Notes: generated by a model from the letters alone, not told the origin. A stretch of 64,000 nucleotides of DNA from Chitinimonas prasina (GCF_030160395.1 NZ_BSOG01000001.1:896117-960116), one strand, 5' to 3'; shown: positions 45,629 to 57,757, counted from the first letter of the stretch. Numbers and translations are program-made.

Positions 45629-46474
45629 TCAATTGACCTCTAGAGGAGACCGGCCAAAAACTTTTACCAAAAGCTCCGACAATTGACCCCCTCCCCAAGG
45701 GCAATCAGCCCCCGACGGATGGCCCGAAAGAAAATACATGTCATCTTCAGCCAATACCCTTCCGGTTTGTCGGTCCATTATTTGAATGGATGAACTTGCA
45801 AGGCTCCCCCGCCATGGCGCTGGATCCTTACGCCCAGTCTGCCCAAGTACCAATTCATATCTTGACTGAATTTCCGAGCCTACAACCCACTCCTCTCCAG
45901 CCCTAGCGCATATTGGGTGGCGCCTAAATTCTATATCAAAGCCTTTCTTTGCCTTATTATATGAGCTGTACATCCCTTCCATATAAACTATGCCTGTTTT
46001 TTTGCACAAATCAGACATTGCATTGAAATACTCATCATACGAATGGGCGCCCCATTCTATTTCATCGCCCATGAATTTTTTCTCAATCCGCACAAAGATC
46101 GAAAGCTCCTCCTTTGCAGGCACTCTGTCATAAATGACTTGCTTCCCACCCTTACAATAGCGCCCAAATGCTTCTAGGTTTTTTTGCTTTCCCGCCTCAC
46201 TTTCCTTCTGCTCCCTCTCACGGCTCATGGAAGCTTCTTTTAATGAAAAAACTATATATGCCGGAGGCCCCAGAAAGCACAGAGAAAACAGCAGGCCCGC
46301 AGACATCTTCACCGACTTAGTTTTTGCGGCCATAAAAACAGCCGCAAGCGAAATAGCCACCAATAGGTAAAGAGCAAGGTCGTGGAAAAACGACCCCAAA
46401 TTAAAGTAAAGCGGGGCTGCAGCTTGTGCACCAAGCGACATTAGAAACAAAATTAAATAGCGAGAGTGAGACAT
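45629..46474 (-). CDS. AT-rich hypothetical membrane protein
   Basis: This 281-residue protein has a signal-like first helix (YLILFLMSLGAQAAA) and two or three further membrane segments (FHDLALYLLVAISLAAVFMAA, MSAGLLFSLCFLGPPAYIVFSL). A soluble domain of about 200 residues follows, with paired cysteines (GRYCKGG, SDLCKKTG, HPICARAG, ADCPWGG). I do not recognise the family; the tail RQTGRVLAEDDMYFLSG is reminiscent of small betaproteobacterial proteins often found near secretion-effector loci, but that is weak. Base composition is much more AT-rich than the flanks, suggesting acquisition. The ATG at 46474 has a GGGGGG ribosome-like run upstream. It lies 56 bp from the inverted-repeat element. 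Confidence 0.72.
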   Translation of the reverse strand: MSHSRYLILFLMSLGAQAAAPLYFNLGSFFHDLALYLLVAISLAAVFMAAKTKSVKMSAGLLFSLCFLGPPAYIVFSLKEASMSREREQKESEAGKQKNLEAFGRYCKGGKQVIYDRVPAKEELSIFVRIEKKFMGDEIEWGAHSYDEYFNAMSDLCKKTGIVYMEGMYSSYNKAKKGFDIEFRRHPICARAGEEWVVGSEIQSRYELVLGQTGRKDPAPWRGSLASSSIQIMDRQTGRVLAEDDMYFLSGHPSGADCPWGGGQLSELLVKVFGRSPLEVN

Positions 46475-46813
46475 TCGCACCCCCCATACTTTAGCCTATT
46501 AATGCGAGAGCCAAATAGCGCATACAACTCAAGAAAATTCACATAAAAATCAATAGATTGGATTTTTCTTGACTCACAACAAGACGTGCCATTTGTTTGC
46601 CTGACTAACAAAATCACACACAGCCTCACCTATGGCGACAATAGTTACTATACATCACACCCAGCACATTGCAATTACGACCAGGCACTGCGGATACCCT
46701 AGCGATAGCACCTACCTAGTGCATGAAACAATAGATAGCAATTGCGCACTGGCACCTGCCAAGGAACGGAGTAAGCCCAAACCAGCCGCCCGAAACACAA
46801 CCTGCAAACGCCA
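46475..46813. other. AT-rich intergenic region
   Basis: This stretch between the AT-rich membrane-protein gene and the pcm terminator shows no convincing gene. A 71-codon frame at 46632-46847 on the plus strand has poor composition (MATIVTIHHTQHIAITTRHCG) and runs into the terminator, so I do not call it. The compositional break suggests it belongs to the same acquired segment as its left neighbour. Confidence 0.5.
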
Positions 46814-46845
46814 ACAAAAAAGCACTGGTGAAAACCAGTGCTTTT
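46814..46845 (-). terminator. Intrinsic terminator after the pcm-family gene
   Basis: A perfect 12-bp stem (AAAAGCACTGGT / ACCAGTGCTTTT) with a 4-base loop; on the minus strand it is followed by TTGTTGG after a T run. It lies 53 bp beyond the methyltransferase stop. Confidence 0.9.
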
Positions 46846-46897
46846 AAGCGTTGCGAGCACAACCCTGCGTAGCGGCTCTAATTGGCGCGCGCCGGTC

Positions 46898-47548
46898 TCA
46901 GAACACAAACCTTGCCGGCTGCGGTGCATTGGCAAATGGCGCCACCACGGTCTCGAACAGTTTGGTGGCGACCACCGAGCCGCCCTGTTTCTGGAACAGG
47001 GTGCCGCTCATGGCGGGTTCGTCACCAACAATGGCGAACAGGCGGCCGCCTTCGACCAGTTGTTCGAACAGGAACTCGGGCGCCACGGGGTAGGAGCCGG
47101 AGGCCACAATCACGTCGTAAGGGCCATGCTTGCTCCAGCCGCGCACGGCATCGCCGGTTTCCACGGTGACATTCTGGATACCTGCTGCAGCCAGGTGTTC
47201 AGCGGCCTGCGCGGCCAGGGCGGCGTCGCTCTCCACGGTGTAGACCTGCTTGGCCAGCTTGCCCAGCAGGGCGGCGACATAGCCGGTGCCCGTGCCTATC
47301 TCCAGTACGCGCTCCTTGCCGGTCAAGGCGACTTCCTGCACCACGCGGGCCTCCAGCTTGGGCGACCAGGTCTTGCGGCCTGGGCCCAGGGGCAGTTCCA
47401 TGTCCACCAGCGCCAACTCGCGGTGCGCGGCGGGGATGAAATCCTCACGCTTGACGACAGACAAGAGCTGAAGCACGGTCAGGTCGAGCACATCCCAGGG
47501 CCGTATCTGTTGCTCTACCATATTGAAGCGGGCTTGATCCCAATCCAT
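46898..47548 (-). CDS. pcm: Protein-L-isoaspartate O-methyltransferase family protein
   Basis: This 216-residue SAM-dependent methyltransferase begins MDWDQARFNMVEQQIRPWDVLD, the hallmark of the Pcm-like proteins of betaproteobacteria, and contains SPKLEARVVQEVALTGKERVLEIGTGTGYVAALLGKLAKQVYTVE, where VLEIGTGTGY is motif I and YTVES holds the ribose-binding acid. It may repair isoaspartyl residues in aged proteins. It is slightly divergent from true Pcm (shorter active-site loop), so a related role is possible. The ATG at 47548 has AGGA eight bases upstream; the ATG at 47557 is an alternative. It is divergent from thiC. Confidence 0.87.
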   Translation of the reverse strand: MDWDQARFNMVEQQIRPWDVLDLTVLQLLSVVKREDFIPAAHRELALVDMELPLGPGRKTWSPKLEARVVQEVALTGKERVLEIGTGTGYVAALLGKLAKQVYTVESDAALAAQAAEHLAAAGIQNVTVETGDAVRGWSKHGPYDVIVASGSYPVAPEFLFEQLVEGGRLFAIVGDEPAMSGTLFQKQGGSVVATKLFETVVAPFANAPQPARFVF

Positions 47549-47716
47549 CTCGTGCATCCTTTCCAGACGAAGGCGCCACCGGACGGGTGGCGACTGCTTG
47601 TGTTGTATCAAATCCTTGTAATTATTTCATACTTGCCTTAGCTTCACACGATCTCTGGCTGTATTTGGCAGCCATGAAGGTGCCTGGAGAAGGTCCATAC
47701 CGCGGCCGGGCACCAA

Positions 47717-47797
47717 GACGCTAGGGGTTCCGCCAGATCGGCGGATGAGAAAAACCCTCAGCACCTGATCCGGTTAACACCGGCGTAGGGAAGCGTC
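47717..47797 (+). promoter_or_regulatory. TPP (THI-box) riboswitch upstream of thiC
   Basis: P1 arms GACGCT and AGCGTC enclose the aptamer: AGGGG in the 5' half, CGGATGAGA (the CUGAGA-like pyrimidine-binding bulge), ACCCTC, then CACCTGATCCGG...CCGGCGTAGGGAA (the pyrophosphate-binding arm). It lies 48 bp before the thiC start. Thiamine pyrophosphate should repress thiC. Confidence 0.95.
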
Positions 47798-47836
47798 GCA
47801 CGGCTTGCCCCGTCTCCGCCCCTGCGCCGTTCATAG

Positions 47837-49762
<1,926 letters not shown>

Positions 49763-49792
49763 GCCTGCTACCGAACATCAAGTCATGGAACC

Positions 49793-49820
49793 AGGGCTGC
49801 GCATGCGGCCCTTGTTCTTT
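49793..49820 (+). terminator. Intrinsic terminator after thiC
   Basis: An 8-bp stem (AGGGCTGC / GCGGCCCT, one G-T pair) with a GCAT loop is followed by TTGTTCTTT, 31 bp after the stop codon. Confidence 0.8.
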
Positions 49821-49898
49821 GACAGGCCAGCTACAATTGAAAGCTGCAGCGGGCCTATTGGCCCTGCCCCTATTGATCAGAAAGCTTGTGAACCCCCA

Positions 49899-50870
49899 AT
49901 GACCGCCCCCCTACCCGCTCTGACTGCCGAACAGGAAGCCCGTCTACCGCAGGATTGGCCAACCATTGCCGCACAACTGAGCCATTACCACGGTGAATTC
50001 CCGCTGCTGGCGCTGGCTGCCGCCCTGCGCCAACCTGCCTTGGTCATCCCCGGCCTGGTGGCCGAATTGGCCGATTGCGCGGCCCAGCCAGGCAAGCGCA
50101 CAGACGACGATGAAGGCTGGATGCTGCACCTGTATGCCATGCACCTGCTGGCGGCCTTGCGCGAACCTGCGGCATTCGCCCCGCTGCTGGCGATGACTCG
50201 CCTGGACGGCGAGACGCTGGAGGAATTGCTGGGCGATCACCTGACTGAGGGACTTCCACGCGCCCTGGCCGCCACCTGCCCCGGCGACGAAGCCGCCCTG
50301 CAGGCACTGGCAGACGACAGCCAGGCGTATTTCTGGAGTCGTTCGGCCGCCTTGCGGGCGTTGGCCTTGCGCACGCTGGAGGGTGATTACCCACGCGCCA
50401 GCCTGCTGGCCTGGCTGACGGAAGCCAGCCAGCGCGAAGCCGAGCGGATGGTGGACCAAGGTTTGCAGCCGGAACAGGGCAGCGCAACCGACTACCTGTC
50501 GGAGCTGGTAGTAACGATGGAAGAAATCGGTGCCGCCGAGTTGGCTGAGCAGGTAGCCGAATGGTTTGAAGACGGCCTGGTGGATGACGCCTTCCTGCAA
50601 CTGGAGGAATCCCAGCAGCGGATGCAGCGCGACTGGGCCACCTGTCAGGCCGAGGAACTGGACCATGGCTGGGGCTACCCCCGCGACATCGCCGCCGAGA
50701 TCGGCCGCTGGGCTTGCTTCCACCCCGATGAAGATGACGACGAGGATGAGGAAACCGAGCGCGAGCCACAGCAACCCATCAAGCGCGATGCGCCCAAGGT
50801 GGGTCGGAATGACCCCTGCCCTTGCGGCAGCGGCAAGAAATACAAGAAGTGCTGTGGTGCAAACGCCTGA
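49899..50870 (+). CDS. DUF1186 protein with C-terminal SEC-C zinc motif
   Basis: This 323-residue soluble protein has an N-terminal and central alpha-helical region typical of DUF1186 ([79 protein letters not shown]), resembling HEAT/ARM-like repeats. A strongly acidic linker ([13 protein letters not shown]) is followed by an SEC-C zinc-binding motif, [18 protein letters not shown], like that at the SecA C-terminus. SEC-C domains bind zinc and can contact SecB or ribosomes; the role of this fusion is unknown. The ATG is chosen where family similarity begins. Confidence 0.88.
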   Translation: MTAPLPALTAEQEARLPQDWPTIAAQLSHYHGEFPLLALAAALRQPALVIPGLVAELADCAAQPGKRTDDDEGWMLHLYAMHLLAALREPAAFAPLLAMTRLDGETLEELLGDHLTEGLPRALAATCPGDEAALQALADDSQAYFWSRSAALRALALRTLEGDYPRASLLAWLTEASQREAERMVDQGLQPEQGSATDYLSELVVTMEEIGAAELAEQVAEWFEDGLVDDAFLQLEESQQRMQRDWATCQAEELDHGWGYPRDIAAEIGRWACFHPDEDDDEDEETEREPQQPIKRDAPKVGRNDPCPCGSGKKYKKCCGANA

Positions 50871-50954
50871 TAGCAGGGAGTAGGCCGAGCATGGCGATTG
50901 TATTGCACGCCTGGCCGGTGTACACCCAATGCAACCTCTACCCAGATTGCGCAG

Positions 50955-53537
50955 ATGGACTTCTACGCCGACGACAGCCACGTCGCCACACTTGAATCCC
51001 GCCTTAGCCTAGGCCAGCTTCTGCTGGAGCAGCGGGTGGAGCTGGCCTGGTTCTTACGCCAGCGAGACAGCCGTCGGGCACTGCAGCTTGCAGACGAGGC
51101 CGCCGCGGCCCTGCCACCCGGCCATCCACTCCATGCCAGGCTGGATCTGCTGCGGGCCGAGGTGGCGGGCCTGCTGGCCGAGTTCGAGCAGGCCACGCAA
51201 CTCCTGGCCCAATCCAAGAGTGCCTTCGAGGCTGCGCACGACGCACTGGGCGTGGGCGACAGCTATATGCTGTCCGCCCTGCTGGCCGCCCTGCGGGGCG
51301 ACAACAGGGGCAACCTCGCCGCTGCCGGCCTGGCCGCCCAGGCCTATGGCCTGACCGAAGACCTGGAACGCAGCCGCATTGCTGCCGCCTGGGCCGCCCA
51401 AGCCAGCGTCTATGCCGCCCCCGACAGCACGCTGAGGCGTCTGGCTGAAGCCCGGGCACTGGCGCCCTGGCCATCGGTGCCGGTGGCGACCCTGCTAGGT
51501 CTGGCCGAAGCGCTGCGGCAGTTCGATACCGGCGAACAGATGCAGGCCGCCGCCCAGCTGATGGCCCTGGCCACACAGGCAGGCCAGGCAGGCATGGTGC
51601 ATATGCGCATACGCATAGGCCTGTCGCTGGCGGCCGCGCTTTCCAATGTCGACGACAACGACAACGCCTATGCCTGGACCGACCAGGCCCTGGCCCTGGC
51701 ACGCCGGGCCGGCTGGCCGTTGGCCATAGGTGATGCTCTGGCACTGCTGGGTAGCCTGGCGCGGGAGACCGGCCAGCTGGATCGCTCGCTGCTGCTGCTC
51801 AAGGAGGCCGTGGAATGGCTGGGCATTGCACCGGAATCCCGCGGCAATGTGCTGGCCCACGCTTATCTAGCGCATTCGGAACTCGATGCCGGCCATGCCG
51901 AACAGGCACTGCTGACCGCCCAACGGGCCGAGCAGCTGGGACGGCCCGTTGGCGCCTGGGCCGGCGTGATCGACGCTATGACGGTCGCCGCCAGGGCGCA
52001 GGCCATGCTGGGCGAGGTCGACACCGCCCGCTCGCTGGCGCAGGAGGCCCTGCTGCTGGCCGAACAGCATGAGCTGCCGATGTGGCAGCCCGACATCTAT
52101 CGCGCCCTGGCCGAAATACACTGCAACCATCCCAGGCCCAATGAGCAGCAGCTGCCCATGACCTATCTGGAGCGGGCGCTGGAACTGACCGCCAAGCAGG
52201 GCAATGACAAGGAGCAGTTGGAGATACTGGATGCGCTCTCCAGTGCCTGCGAGCGCGCAGGCGATTACGCCCGGGCCTTGCGTTACGAGCGCCGGGCGCG
52301 CGAGCGCCTGGCGGTGACGGAACAGCGCCGTTTGAGCAATCGCATGGCGGCCCTGGAAATGCGCTATCGCGGCGAGCAGCAGCGCGAAGAGGCCCAGCAC
52401 CAGCGCATGCTGGCCGAGGCCGAAGCGGCCAGGGCACAGGAGCTGAGCACCTCGCTGCAGGTGCTGGAAAATCTCGGCCGCATCGGTCGCGAGATCACTG
52501 TCAACCTCGATCTTTCCAGCGTGCTGCAAACCCTGGTGGCACACCTGGGCAAGCTGGCACGGGTCAGCTATGTGGGCTTGTCGGTACTCGATGCGCAGGG
52601 CCGGTTGCTGATACGGCGCGGCGTGGAGGATGGACGACCCATGCCGGAACGGCGTGTCTCGCTGGACGACCCTAACTCCAAGGCAGCCCAATGCGCCCGC
52701 GAGCGGCGCGAGATACTGCTGGAATACGCGGCCGGGCAGCGGGCGGCTTCCCATATCCCTGGCACCCGCGAGATGCACGCCTCCTGGTTCGGCCCCCTAC
52801 TGGTGGGCGAAGACCTGGTGGGCGTGCTGACCATACAATCAGCCGAAGAACATGCTTACGGTGCCCGTGAGCAGCTGATTTTCCGCACCCTGAGTGCCTA
52901 TGTGGGCGTGGCTGTCTCCAATGCCCGCGTCTATGCCCGCCTTGGGGAGCAGCATGCCCGGCTGGCCGAGGCAGAGGCCGAGATGCGCAAGCTGGCCACC
53001 ACCGATGCCCTGACCGGCATACCCAACCGCCGGCATTTCCTGGCCGCGCTGGATGCCGAGGCCCGCCGCAGCCAGCGTAGCCAGCGGCCCATGGCTGTGG
53101 TGATGGCCGACATCGATTACTTCAAGGCCATCAACGACACCCTGGGCCATGCTGCCGGTGATGCCGTACTGGTACATGTGTCGAAACTGCTGGATGACAA
53201 CAAGCGCACCATAGACACGGTAGGCCGGCTGGGCGGCGAGGAATTTGCCATCCTGCTGCCTGAAACCGATGTGGACGGTGCCGCCGAGGTGGCCGACCGG
53301 CTGCGCCGCCTGATACTGAGCGATGCCACCCAATGGCAGAACCAGCCCATCGCCGTCAGCATGAGCTTTGGCTGCGCCGCCTTACCGGCCCAATTGCCAG
53401 CGGAAGCCACCGACCAGGCCGCCACCGAGTTGCTGCAGGCAGCAGACCGGGCGCTATACCAGGCCAAGAATGCCGGCCGAAACCTGACAGCGCTACTGCG
53501 CGATGGCCAGGGCGAGCTGTATAGCGCGGCGGAGTAG
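50955..53537 (+). CDS. TPR-GAF-GGDEF cytoplasmic diguanylate cyclase
   Basis: This 860-residue soluble protein has about 480 residues of TPR-like helical repeats at the N-terminus (runs such as [49 protein letters not shown]). A charged coiled coil follows ([39 protein letters not shown]), then a GAF domain (about 510-680, [34 protein letters not shown]) and a GGDEF domain with GGEEF near 760-764 and I-site RTID. It should make c-di-GMP under control of a protein partner through TPR and a small ligand through GAF. The ATG at 50955 is preferred over an in-frame ATG at 50898. Confidence 0.93.
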   Translation: MDFYADDSHVATLESRLSLGQLLLEQRVELAWFLRQRDSRRALQLADEAAAALPPGHPLHARLDLLRAEVAGLLAEFEQATQLLAQSKSAFEAAHDALGVGDSYMLSALLAALRGDNRGNLAAAGLAAQAYGLTEDLERSRIAAAWAAQASVYAAPDSTLRRLAEARALAPWPSVPVATLLGLAEALRQFDTGEQMQAAAQLMALATQAGQAGMVHMRIRIGLSLAAALSNVDDNDNAYAWTDQALALARRAGWPLAIGDALALLGSLARETGQLDRSLLLLKEAVEWLGIAPESRGNVLAHAYLAHSELDAGHAEQALLTAQRAEQLGRPVGAWAGVIDAMTVAARAQAMLGEVDTARSLAQEALLLAEQHELPMWQPDIYRALAEIHCNHPRPNEQQLPMTYLERALELTAKQGNDKEQLEILDALSSACERAGDYARALRYERRARERLAVTEQRRLSNRMAALEMRYRGEQQREEAQHQRMLAEAEAARAQELSTSLQVLENLGRIGREITVNLDLSSVLQTLVAHLGKLARVSYVGLSVLDAQGRLLIRRGVEDGRPMPERRVSLDDPNSKAAQCARERREILLEYAAGQRAASHIPGTREMHASWFGPLLVGEDLVGVLTIQSAEEHAYGAREQLIFRTLSAYVGVAVSNARVYARLGEQHARLAEAEAEMRKLATTDALTGIPNRRHFLAALDAEARRSQRSQRPMAVVMADIDYFKAINDTLGHAAGDAVLVHVSKLLDDNKRTIDTVGRLGGEEFAILLPETDVDGAAEVADRLRRLILSDATQWQNQPIAVSMSFGCAALPAQLPAEATDQAATELLQAADRALYQAKNAGRNLTALLRDGQGELYSAAE

Positions 53538-53627
53538 GCTGGTGGTACGGGATATTTTTAATGCGTGCCCCCGAACGGCCAGCCCGGTTAACATCACGGT
53601 CTTCGCCGCACTTTACCTAGACAAGCC

Positions 53628-53951
53628 ATGAAGCAACTCTCCCCCACCGAGCTGGCCAGTTGGCTGGCCGATACCCAGACACCGGCACCGCTGTTGCTGG
53701 ATGTTCGTGAAGCCTGGGAATACGCGCTATGCCATATCGCCGGCTCGGAGAACCGCCCGATGAACAGCATACCGGCCACCGTTACCGAACTGGACGCCGA
53801 GCGGCCTACCGTGGTGATCTGCCATCACGGCATGCGCAGCTACCAGGTTGCTGCCTTTCTGGAGCGTGCCGGCTTCGACGACATCTACAACCTGGCAGGC
53901 GGGGTTGCCGCCTGGGCGGATGCAGTCGAACCCGCCATGGCACGCTACTGA
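53628..53951 (+). CDS. Rhodanese-domain protein
   Basis: This 107-residue single-domain rhodanese (sulfurtransferase) contains LLLDVREAWEYALCHIAGSENRPM, the CDC25/rhodanese N-terminal signature, and the active-site loop VVICHHGMRSYQVA with the catalytic Cys. It ends YNLAGGVAAWADAV, the standard family close. It should transfer sulfane sulfur to thiol or cyanide acceptors in the cytoplasm; the physiological partner is unknown. It lies 85 bp upstream of pbpC on the same strand. A short hairpin around 53968-53990 follows but lacks a T run. Confidence 0.94.
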   Translation: MKQLSPTELASWLADTQTPAPLLLDVREAWEYALCHIAGSENRPMNSIPATVTELDAERPTVVICHHGMRSYQVAAFLERAGFDDIYNLAGGVAAWADAVEPAMARY

Positions 53952-54036
53952 AAACCGCAAAAAAAGCGGCGCGATCAAAAGATCACGCCGACAAGCTTAT
54001 CCTGTTGGGGAGACAGGATACGAGGAGCAGTACGCG

Positions 54037-56181
54037 ATGAAGCGGAGCAACACTTCGCGCAACACTGTCTCCGACCGTGCCCGGTGGCCTGGGTTCCGTA
54101 CTTTTATGACGGGCTTGGTTCTGCTGGGGCTGACCGCTTGCTCCGTCCCGCCGCCGCCCACCAGCGTGCAGCAGGCATGGCGTAGCTCCGAGGCCCTGCT
54201 GCTGGACCGACATGGTCAGCCACTGCAACAGACTCGGGTAGACAAGCAGGCACGACGGCTGGCCTGGGTGCCACTCAAGCAGTTGCCGGCCGAACTGGGT
54301 AGCAGCGTACTTGCCGCAGAAGACCGCCGCTTTCACGAACACGGCGGCGTGGACTGGCTAGCCCTGTTTGGCGCTGCCCGCGATACCGCCGGTGGCGATA
54401 CCCGTGGTGCCAGTACCATCACCATGCAGCTCGCCGGCCTGCTGGACGACAGCCTCAGCCCCGCCGATGGCCGCCGCAGCCTCTGGCAGAAGATCATGCA
54501 GATGCGGGTGGCCGGACACCTGGAAGCCGATTGGAACAAGCCCGAGATCCTGGAGGCCTATCTCAATCTGGCGCCGTTCCGTGGCGAACTGGTAGGTATC
54601 GATGCCGTCAGCCGGGTGCTGTTGGGCAAGGCGCCCAGCGAGCTGGACCAACGCGACAGCCTGATCCTGGCCAGCCTGCTGCGCGCGCCCAATGCCAGAC
54701 CGGAGCGAGTAGCCCAACGGGCCTGCGCCCTGGCGCTGAGCCTGCCCAGGCCACCAGCTTGCCCGGCACTACGCGCCTACACTCTGGCCGTATTGAATGC
54801 GCCACAGCAACCCTTGCCCGGCCCCGCAGACAGCCCCGAGCTGCTACCCCAGTTGCAGCCCCAGGCCGGCCAGCAATTGCGCACTACCCTGGATGCCCGC
54901 TTGCAGCGCCAGGTCCGCGCGCAGTTGCGCGAACAACTGGCGCAGCTGTACGGCCGCAATGTGCGCGATGCCGCCGCCGTGGTGCTCGATAATGCCAGCG
55001 GCGAGGTATTGGCCTGGGTAGGCACACCCGGTGCTGGCGGCAGCGCCCGCTTTGTAGACGGCGTCCTCGCACCCCGCCAGGCCGGCTCCACGCTCAAGCC
55101 CTTTCTCTATGGCCTGGCCATGGAACGGCAGCTGATCACGGCCGCCACCCTGCTGGACGACAGCCCGGTTGCCCTGGCCACCCCGGCCGGCCAATATGTG
55201 CCGCAGAACTATGACCGCAGTTTTCGCGGCCCGGTCAGCGTACGCACTTCCCTGGCATCCTCACTCAATATCCCGGCTGTACGCACCTTGCTGCTGGTGG
55301 GCCTGGACGACTTCCACGGCCGGCTCAGGCAGTTGGGGTTGCAGCTGGATCGTCCCGCTGCCCACTATGGCTACGGCCTGGCGCTGGGTTCGGCCGAGGT
55401 CAGGCTGATCGACCTGGCCAATGCCTACCGCAGCCTGGCCAACGGCGGCCAACTCAGTCCCTGGCGCCTGGTTGCCGCAGCGCCCGTGCCTGGCAGGCAG
55501 GTCAGCGACCGCGCCACCAGCTGGCTGGTGGGCGATATCCTGGCCGACCGCGGCGCCCGCGCCGCCGCCTTTGGTTTCGACAACGCGCTCGCCACCCCGG
55601 TATGGGCGGCCGTCAAGACCGGCACCAGCAAGGACATGCGCGACAACTGGGCGGTGGGCTATACCGCCCGCCATACCGTGGCCGTGTGGGTAGGCAATGC
55701 CGATGGCGAAGCCATGTGGGATGTCTCCGGTGTCAGCGGTGCGGCGCCGGCCTGGCGGGCCATCATCGCCCTACTGGGCCAGCCGGGCGAACCACCCGGC
55801 CCGCCAGTTGGGCTGGAGCAAAGGATGCTGCGCTACCTGCCTGCCGTCGAAGCCCCCAGGCAGGAGTATTTTCTTGCCGGCACCGCCACCGATACGGTGG
55901 AGTTGACCGGCAACCAACCGGGCCCCGCCATTGTCTACCCTGCGGAGGGCCTGATCGTGGCGCTGGACCCGGATATCCCCGCCGCGCGGCAACGCATATG
56001 GTTACGTGCCAGTAATGCAGAAGGCTTACACTGGCTATTGAATGGTCAGCAGCTTGGGCGCGCTGATGCCGATCTGGCTTGGACTCCCAGCCCAGGCCAG
56101 CATCAACTGGCGCTGCAAGATGCCCAGGGGCGCACAAAAAGGCAGGTTATATTTCAAGTACGCGGTCAATATGGCCGATAA
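54037..56181 (+). CDS. pbpC: Penicillin-binding protein 1C
   Basis: This 714-residue class A PBP has an N-terminal GT51 glycosyltransferase (SSVLAAEDRRFHEHGGVDW with the catalytic Glu, GASTITMQLAGLL, EILEAYLNLAPFRGELVG) and a transpeptidase with the SxxK in AGSTLKPFLYGLAM, SxN in ASSLNIPAV and KTG in VKTGTSKDMRDNW. A C-terminal BiPBP_C-like domain follows. PBP1C polymerises and may cross-link peptidoglycan. Oddly, the N-terminus reads MTGLVLLGLTACSVPPPP, a lipobox-like LTA-C that would make it a lipoprotein instead of a membrane-anchored protein. An excellent AGGAG ribosome site fixes the ATG at 54037. No alpha-2-macroglobulin (yfhM) gene is adjacent. Confidence 0.95.
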   Translation: MKRSNTSRNTVSDRARWPGFRTFMTGLVLLGLTACSVPPPPTSVQQAWRSSEALLLDRHGQPLQQTRVDKQARRLAWVPLKQLPAELGSSVLAAEDRRFHEHGGVDWLALFGAARDTAGGDTRGASTITMQLAGLLDDSLSPADGRRSLWQKIMQMRVAGHLEADWNKPEILEAYLNLAPFRGELVGIDAVSRVLLGKAPSELDQRDSLILASLLRAPNARPERVAQRACALALSLPRPPACPALRAYTLAVLNAPQQPLPGPADSPELLPQLQPQAGQQLRTTLDARLQRQVRAQLREQLAQLYGRNVRDAAAVVLDNASGEVLAWVGTPGAGGSARFVDGVLAPRQAGSTLKPFLYGLAMERQLITAATLLDDSPVALATPAGQYVPQNYDRSFRGPVSVRTSLASSLNIPAVRTLLLVGLDDFHGRLRQLGLQLDRPAAHYGYGLALGSAEVRLIDLANAYRSLANGGQLSPWRLVAAAPVPGRQVSDRATSWLVGDILADRGARAAAFGFDNALATPVWAAVKTGTSKDMRDNWAVGYTARHTVAVWVGNADGEAMWDVSGVSGAAPAWRAIIALLGQPGEPPGPPVGLEQRMLRYLPAVEAPRQEYFLAGTATDTVELTGNQPGPAIVYPAEGLIVALDPDIPAARQRIWLRASNAEGLHWLLNGQQLGRADADLAWTPSPGQHQLALQDAQGRTKRQVIFQVRGQYGR

Positions 56182-56323
56182 AGAAGAGACATCAAGGCAA
56201 AAAAACGCCGACAAATGATGCAATAAGCATACTTTGATACAATTCCGGGCTAAACATCGTTCGGCGCAAGCAGTAGAATCGGCACACCGTGCGGCTTTGC
56301 ACAGGTAATCGGGGTCAGAATCT

Positions 56324-57583
56324 GTGGTGTTTTCCTTCTTCAAGAAAAAAGATGCAGAGCCGGATGAGCCGCTGCCCAGGCAGCCGCGCATTATCCAGCC
56401 CAAGCCTGTAGCGCCGCCTCCCGGCGCACAGGCAGGTGGTTCGTCGTCCAGCAAGGAAGAGGCCGAAGACCAGCGCGAATTACCGGTACTGGATTTCACC
56501 ACCATAGGGCCGACCACCATCTCGGGCGCCCGTATCGATGTCGTCGAATCCAGCGATCAACTCTCTCCGGCCATGGAGCAGGCTGCCATCAGCTTCGCCA
56601 ATGACCAGATAGACGACGCCATCAGCATCCTGGCGGCCGATATCGAGACCACCGAAGGACAGCATGCCTTCGATACCTGGTTGATGCTGTTCGACCTTTA
56701 TCAAATGCGCAATCGTCGTGCCGAGTTCGACGAACTGGCCATGAAGTTCGTGGTGGTTTACGAACGCAGCGCCCCGGTCTGGCGCAATACAGATACTAGC
56801 AAGCCCAAGCCCGCAGCCACGCCGCAAGCCAAGGCGGGCGGCCCATACTTTCTGTTCCCGCAGAAGGTGATAGCCGACGGCATCGAAGTCTTGCTGGATC
56901 AGCTGGAAAAGCACACACAAGGCGGTGTGGCGGTTAGGCTGGATTTCGGCCGTATTGAAGATATAGAACCAGCCGCCGCCGCCGCCATCGTGGCGCGCTG
57001 GGTGAAATTCAAGAAAAAGAAAGCCAAGTTCCAGCCCACAGGTGGCCCAGCCTTGGCGGAAAAACTCAAGGCCCGCATCGAGGTCATGCGCAAGGTCGAC
57101 GACGAAGCCCCTTACTGGCTGTTGCTGTTGGAGATATTCCAGTTGCTGGGCTTGCAGGAAGACTTCGAGAATACGGCAGTGGATTACGCCGTGACCTATG
57201 AAATGTCGCCGCCATCATGGGATGCCACAGCCAAAACCAAGACGGTCGCAGAAGTCGCTGCCGAAGAAGCCAAGCTGCGTGCCGAGGCACCGCCACCTGA
57301 GCCGGTGCTGGATGCCTACCGTTTTGATGGTGCCATCATCTCCGCCACCGAAGCGATGTTTACTGCGCTCAATACCTATGCCAACAGCCACGACGAAGTC
57401 CGCATTGACTTCTCACATGTGCCGCGGGTGGACTTTGTCAGCGCAGGCATGCTGATGAACGTGCTGGTAGGCCTCACGGCCCAGTCCAAGCGCGTTACCA
57501 TTTTTGGCGCCAATGAGCTGATCGTGGCGCTGTTCCGCATCATGGGCATCTCGGATGTCGCGACGATAGTTCGCAAGAAGTAG
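56324..57583 (+). CDS. STAS-domain protein with tandem helical repeats
   Basis: This 419-residue cytoplasmic protein starts MVFSFFKKKDAEPDEPLPRQPR, a charged and proline-rich tail. It has helical segments of the form AAISFANDQIDDAISILAADIETT and WLMLFDLYQMRNRRAEFDELAMKFVVVYERS...APVW, repeated later (YWLLLLEIFQLLGLQEDFENTAVDYAVTYEMSPPSWD), and a C-terminal STAS domain (EVRIDFSHVPRVDFVSAGMLMNVLVGLTAQSKRVTIFGANELIVALFRIMGI) preceded by another STAS-like part. STAS modules bind nucleotides or act as anti-sigma antagonists; the conserved Ser/Thr of anti-anti-sigma factors is not evident. Its position before hslVU recurs in relatives. The start is a GTG. Confidence 0.85.
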   Translation: MVFSFFKKKDAEPDEPLPRQPRIIQPKPVAPPPGAQAGGSSSSKEEAEDQRELPVLDFTTIGPTTISGARIDVVESSDQLSPAMEQAAISFANDQIDDAISILAADIETTEGQHAFDTWLMLFDLYQMRNRRAEFDELAMKFVVVYERSAPVWRNTDTSKPKPAATPQAKAGGPYFLFPQKVIADGIEVLLDQLEKHTQGGVAVRLDFGRIEDIEPAAAAAIVARWVKFKKKKAKFQPTGGPALAEKLKARIEVMRKVDDEAPYWLLLLEIFQLLGLQEDFENTAVDYAVTYEMSPPSWDATAKTKTVAEVAAEEAKLRAEAPPPEPVLDAYRFDGAIISATEAMFTALNTYANSHDEVRIDFSHVPRVDFVSAGMLMNVLVGLTAQSKRVTIFGANELIVALFRIMGISDVATIVRKK

Positions 57584-57757
57584 CCCGTAGCGACCGTCGC
57601 CTGACGAATCGCCTGGCCTGGCGATTGCACCGCTGCGCACCCGCTTTGTGTACCTGCTGCTGCCCACCAAACGGGGGGAGGCGTATGAGCGCCAGCGGCG
57701 CTGGGTGCATGCACTGCACTGAGAGGCCAGGATTCCGTCTATCCAACTCATGCCGTG

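Noticed and set aside
46632-46847. 71-codon plus-strand frame
   Set aside because: Low-plausibility composition, no ribosome site, and it ends inside the terminator of the pcm-family gene.
53968-53990. Hairpin with GGCG-GATC arms after the rhodanese gene
   Set aside because: No T tract; it lies in the pbpC leader and cannot be assigned.
57616-57724. Open plus-strand frame ending YERQRRWVHALH between the STAS gene and hslV
   Set aside because: There is no start codon before an upstream in-frame stop; it could be a remnant, but nothing supports a gene.
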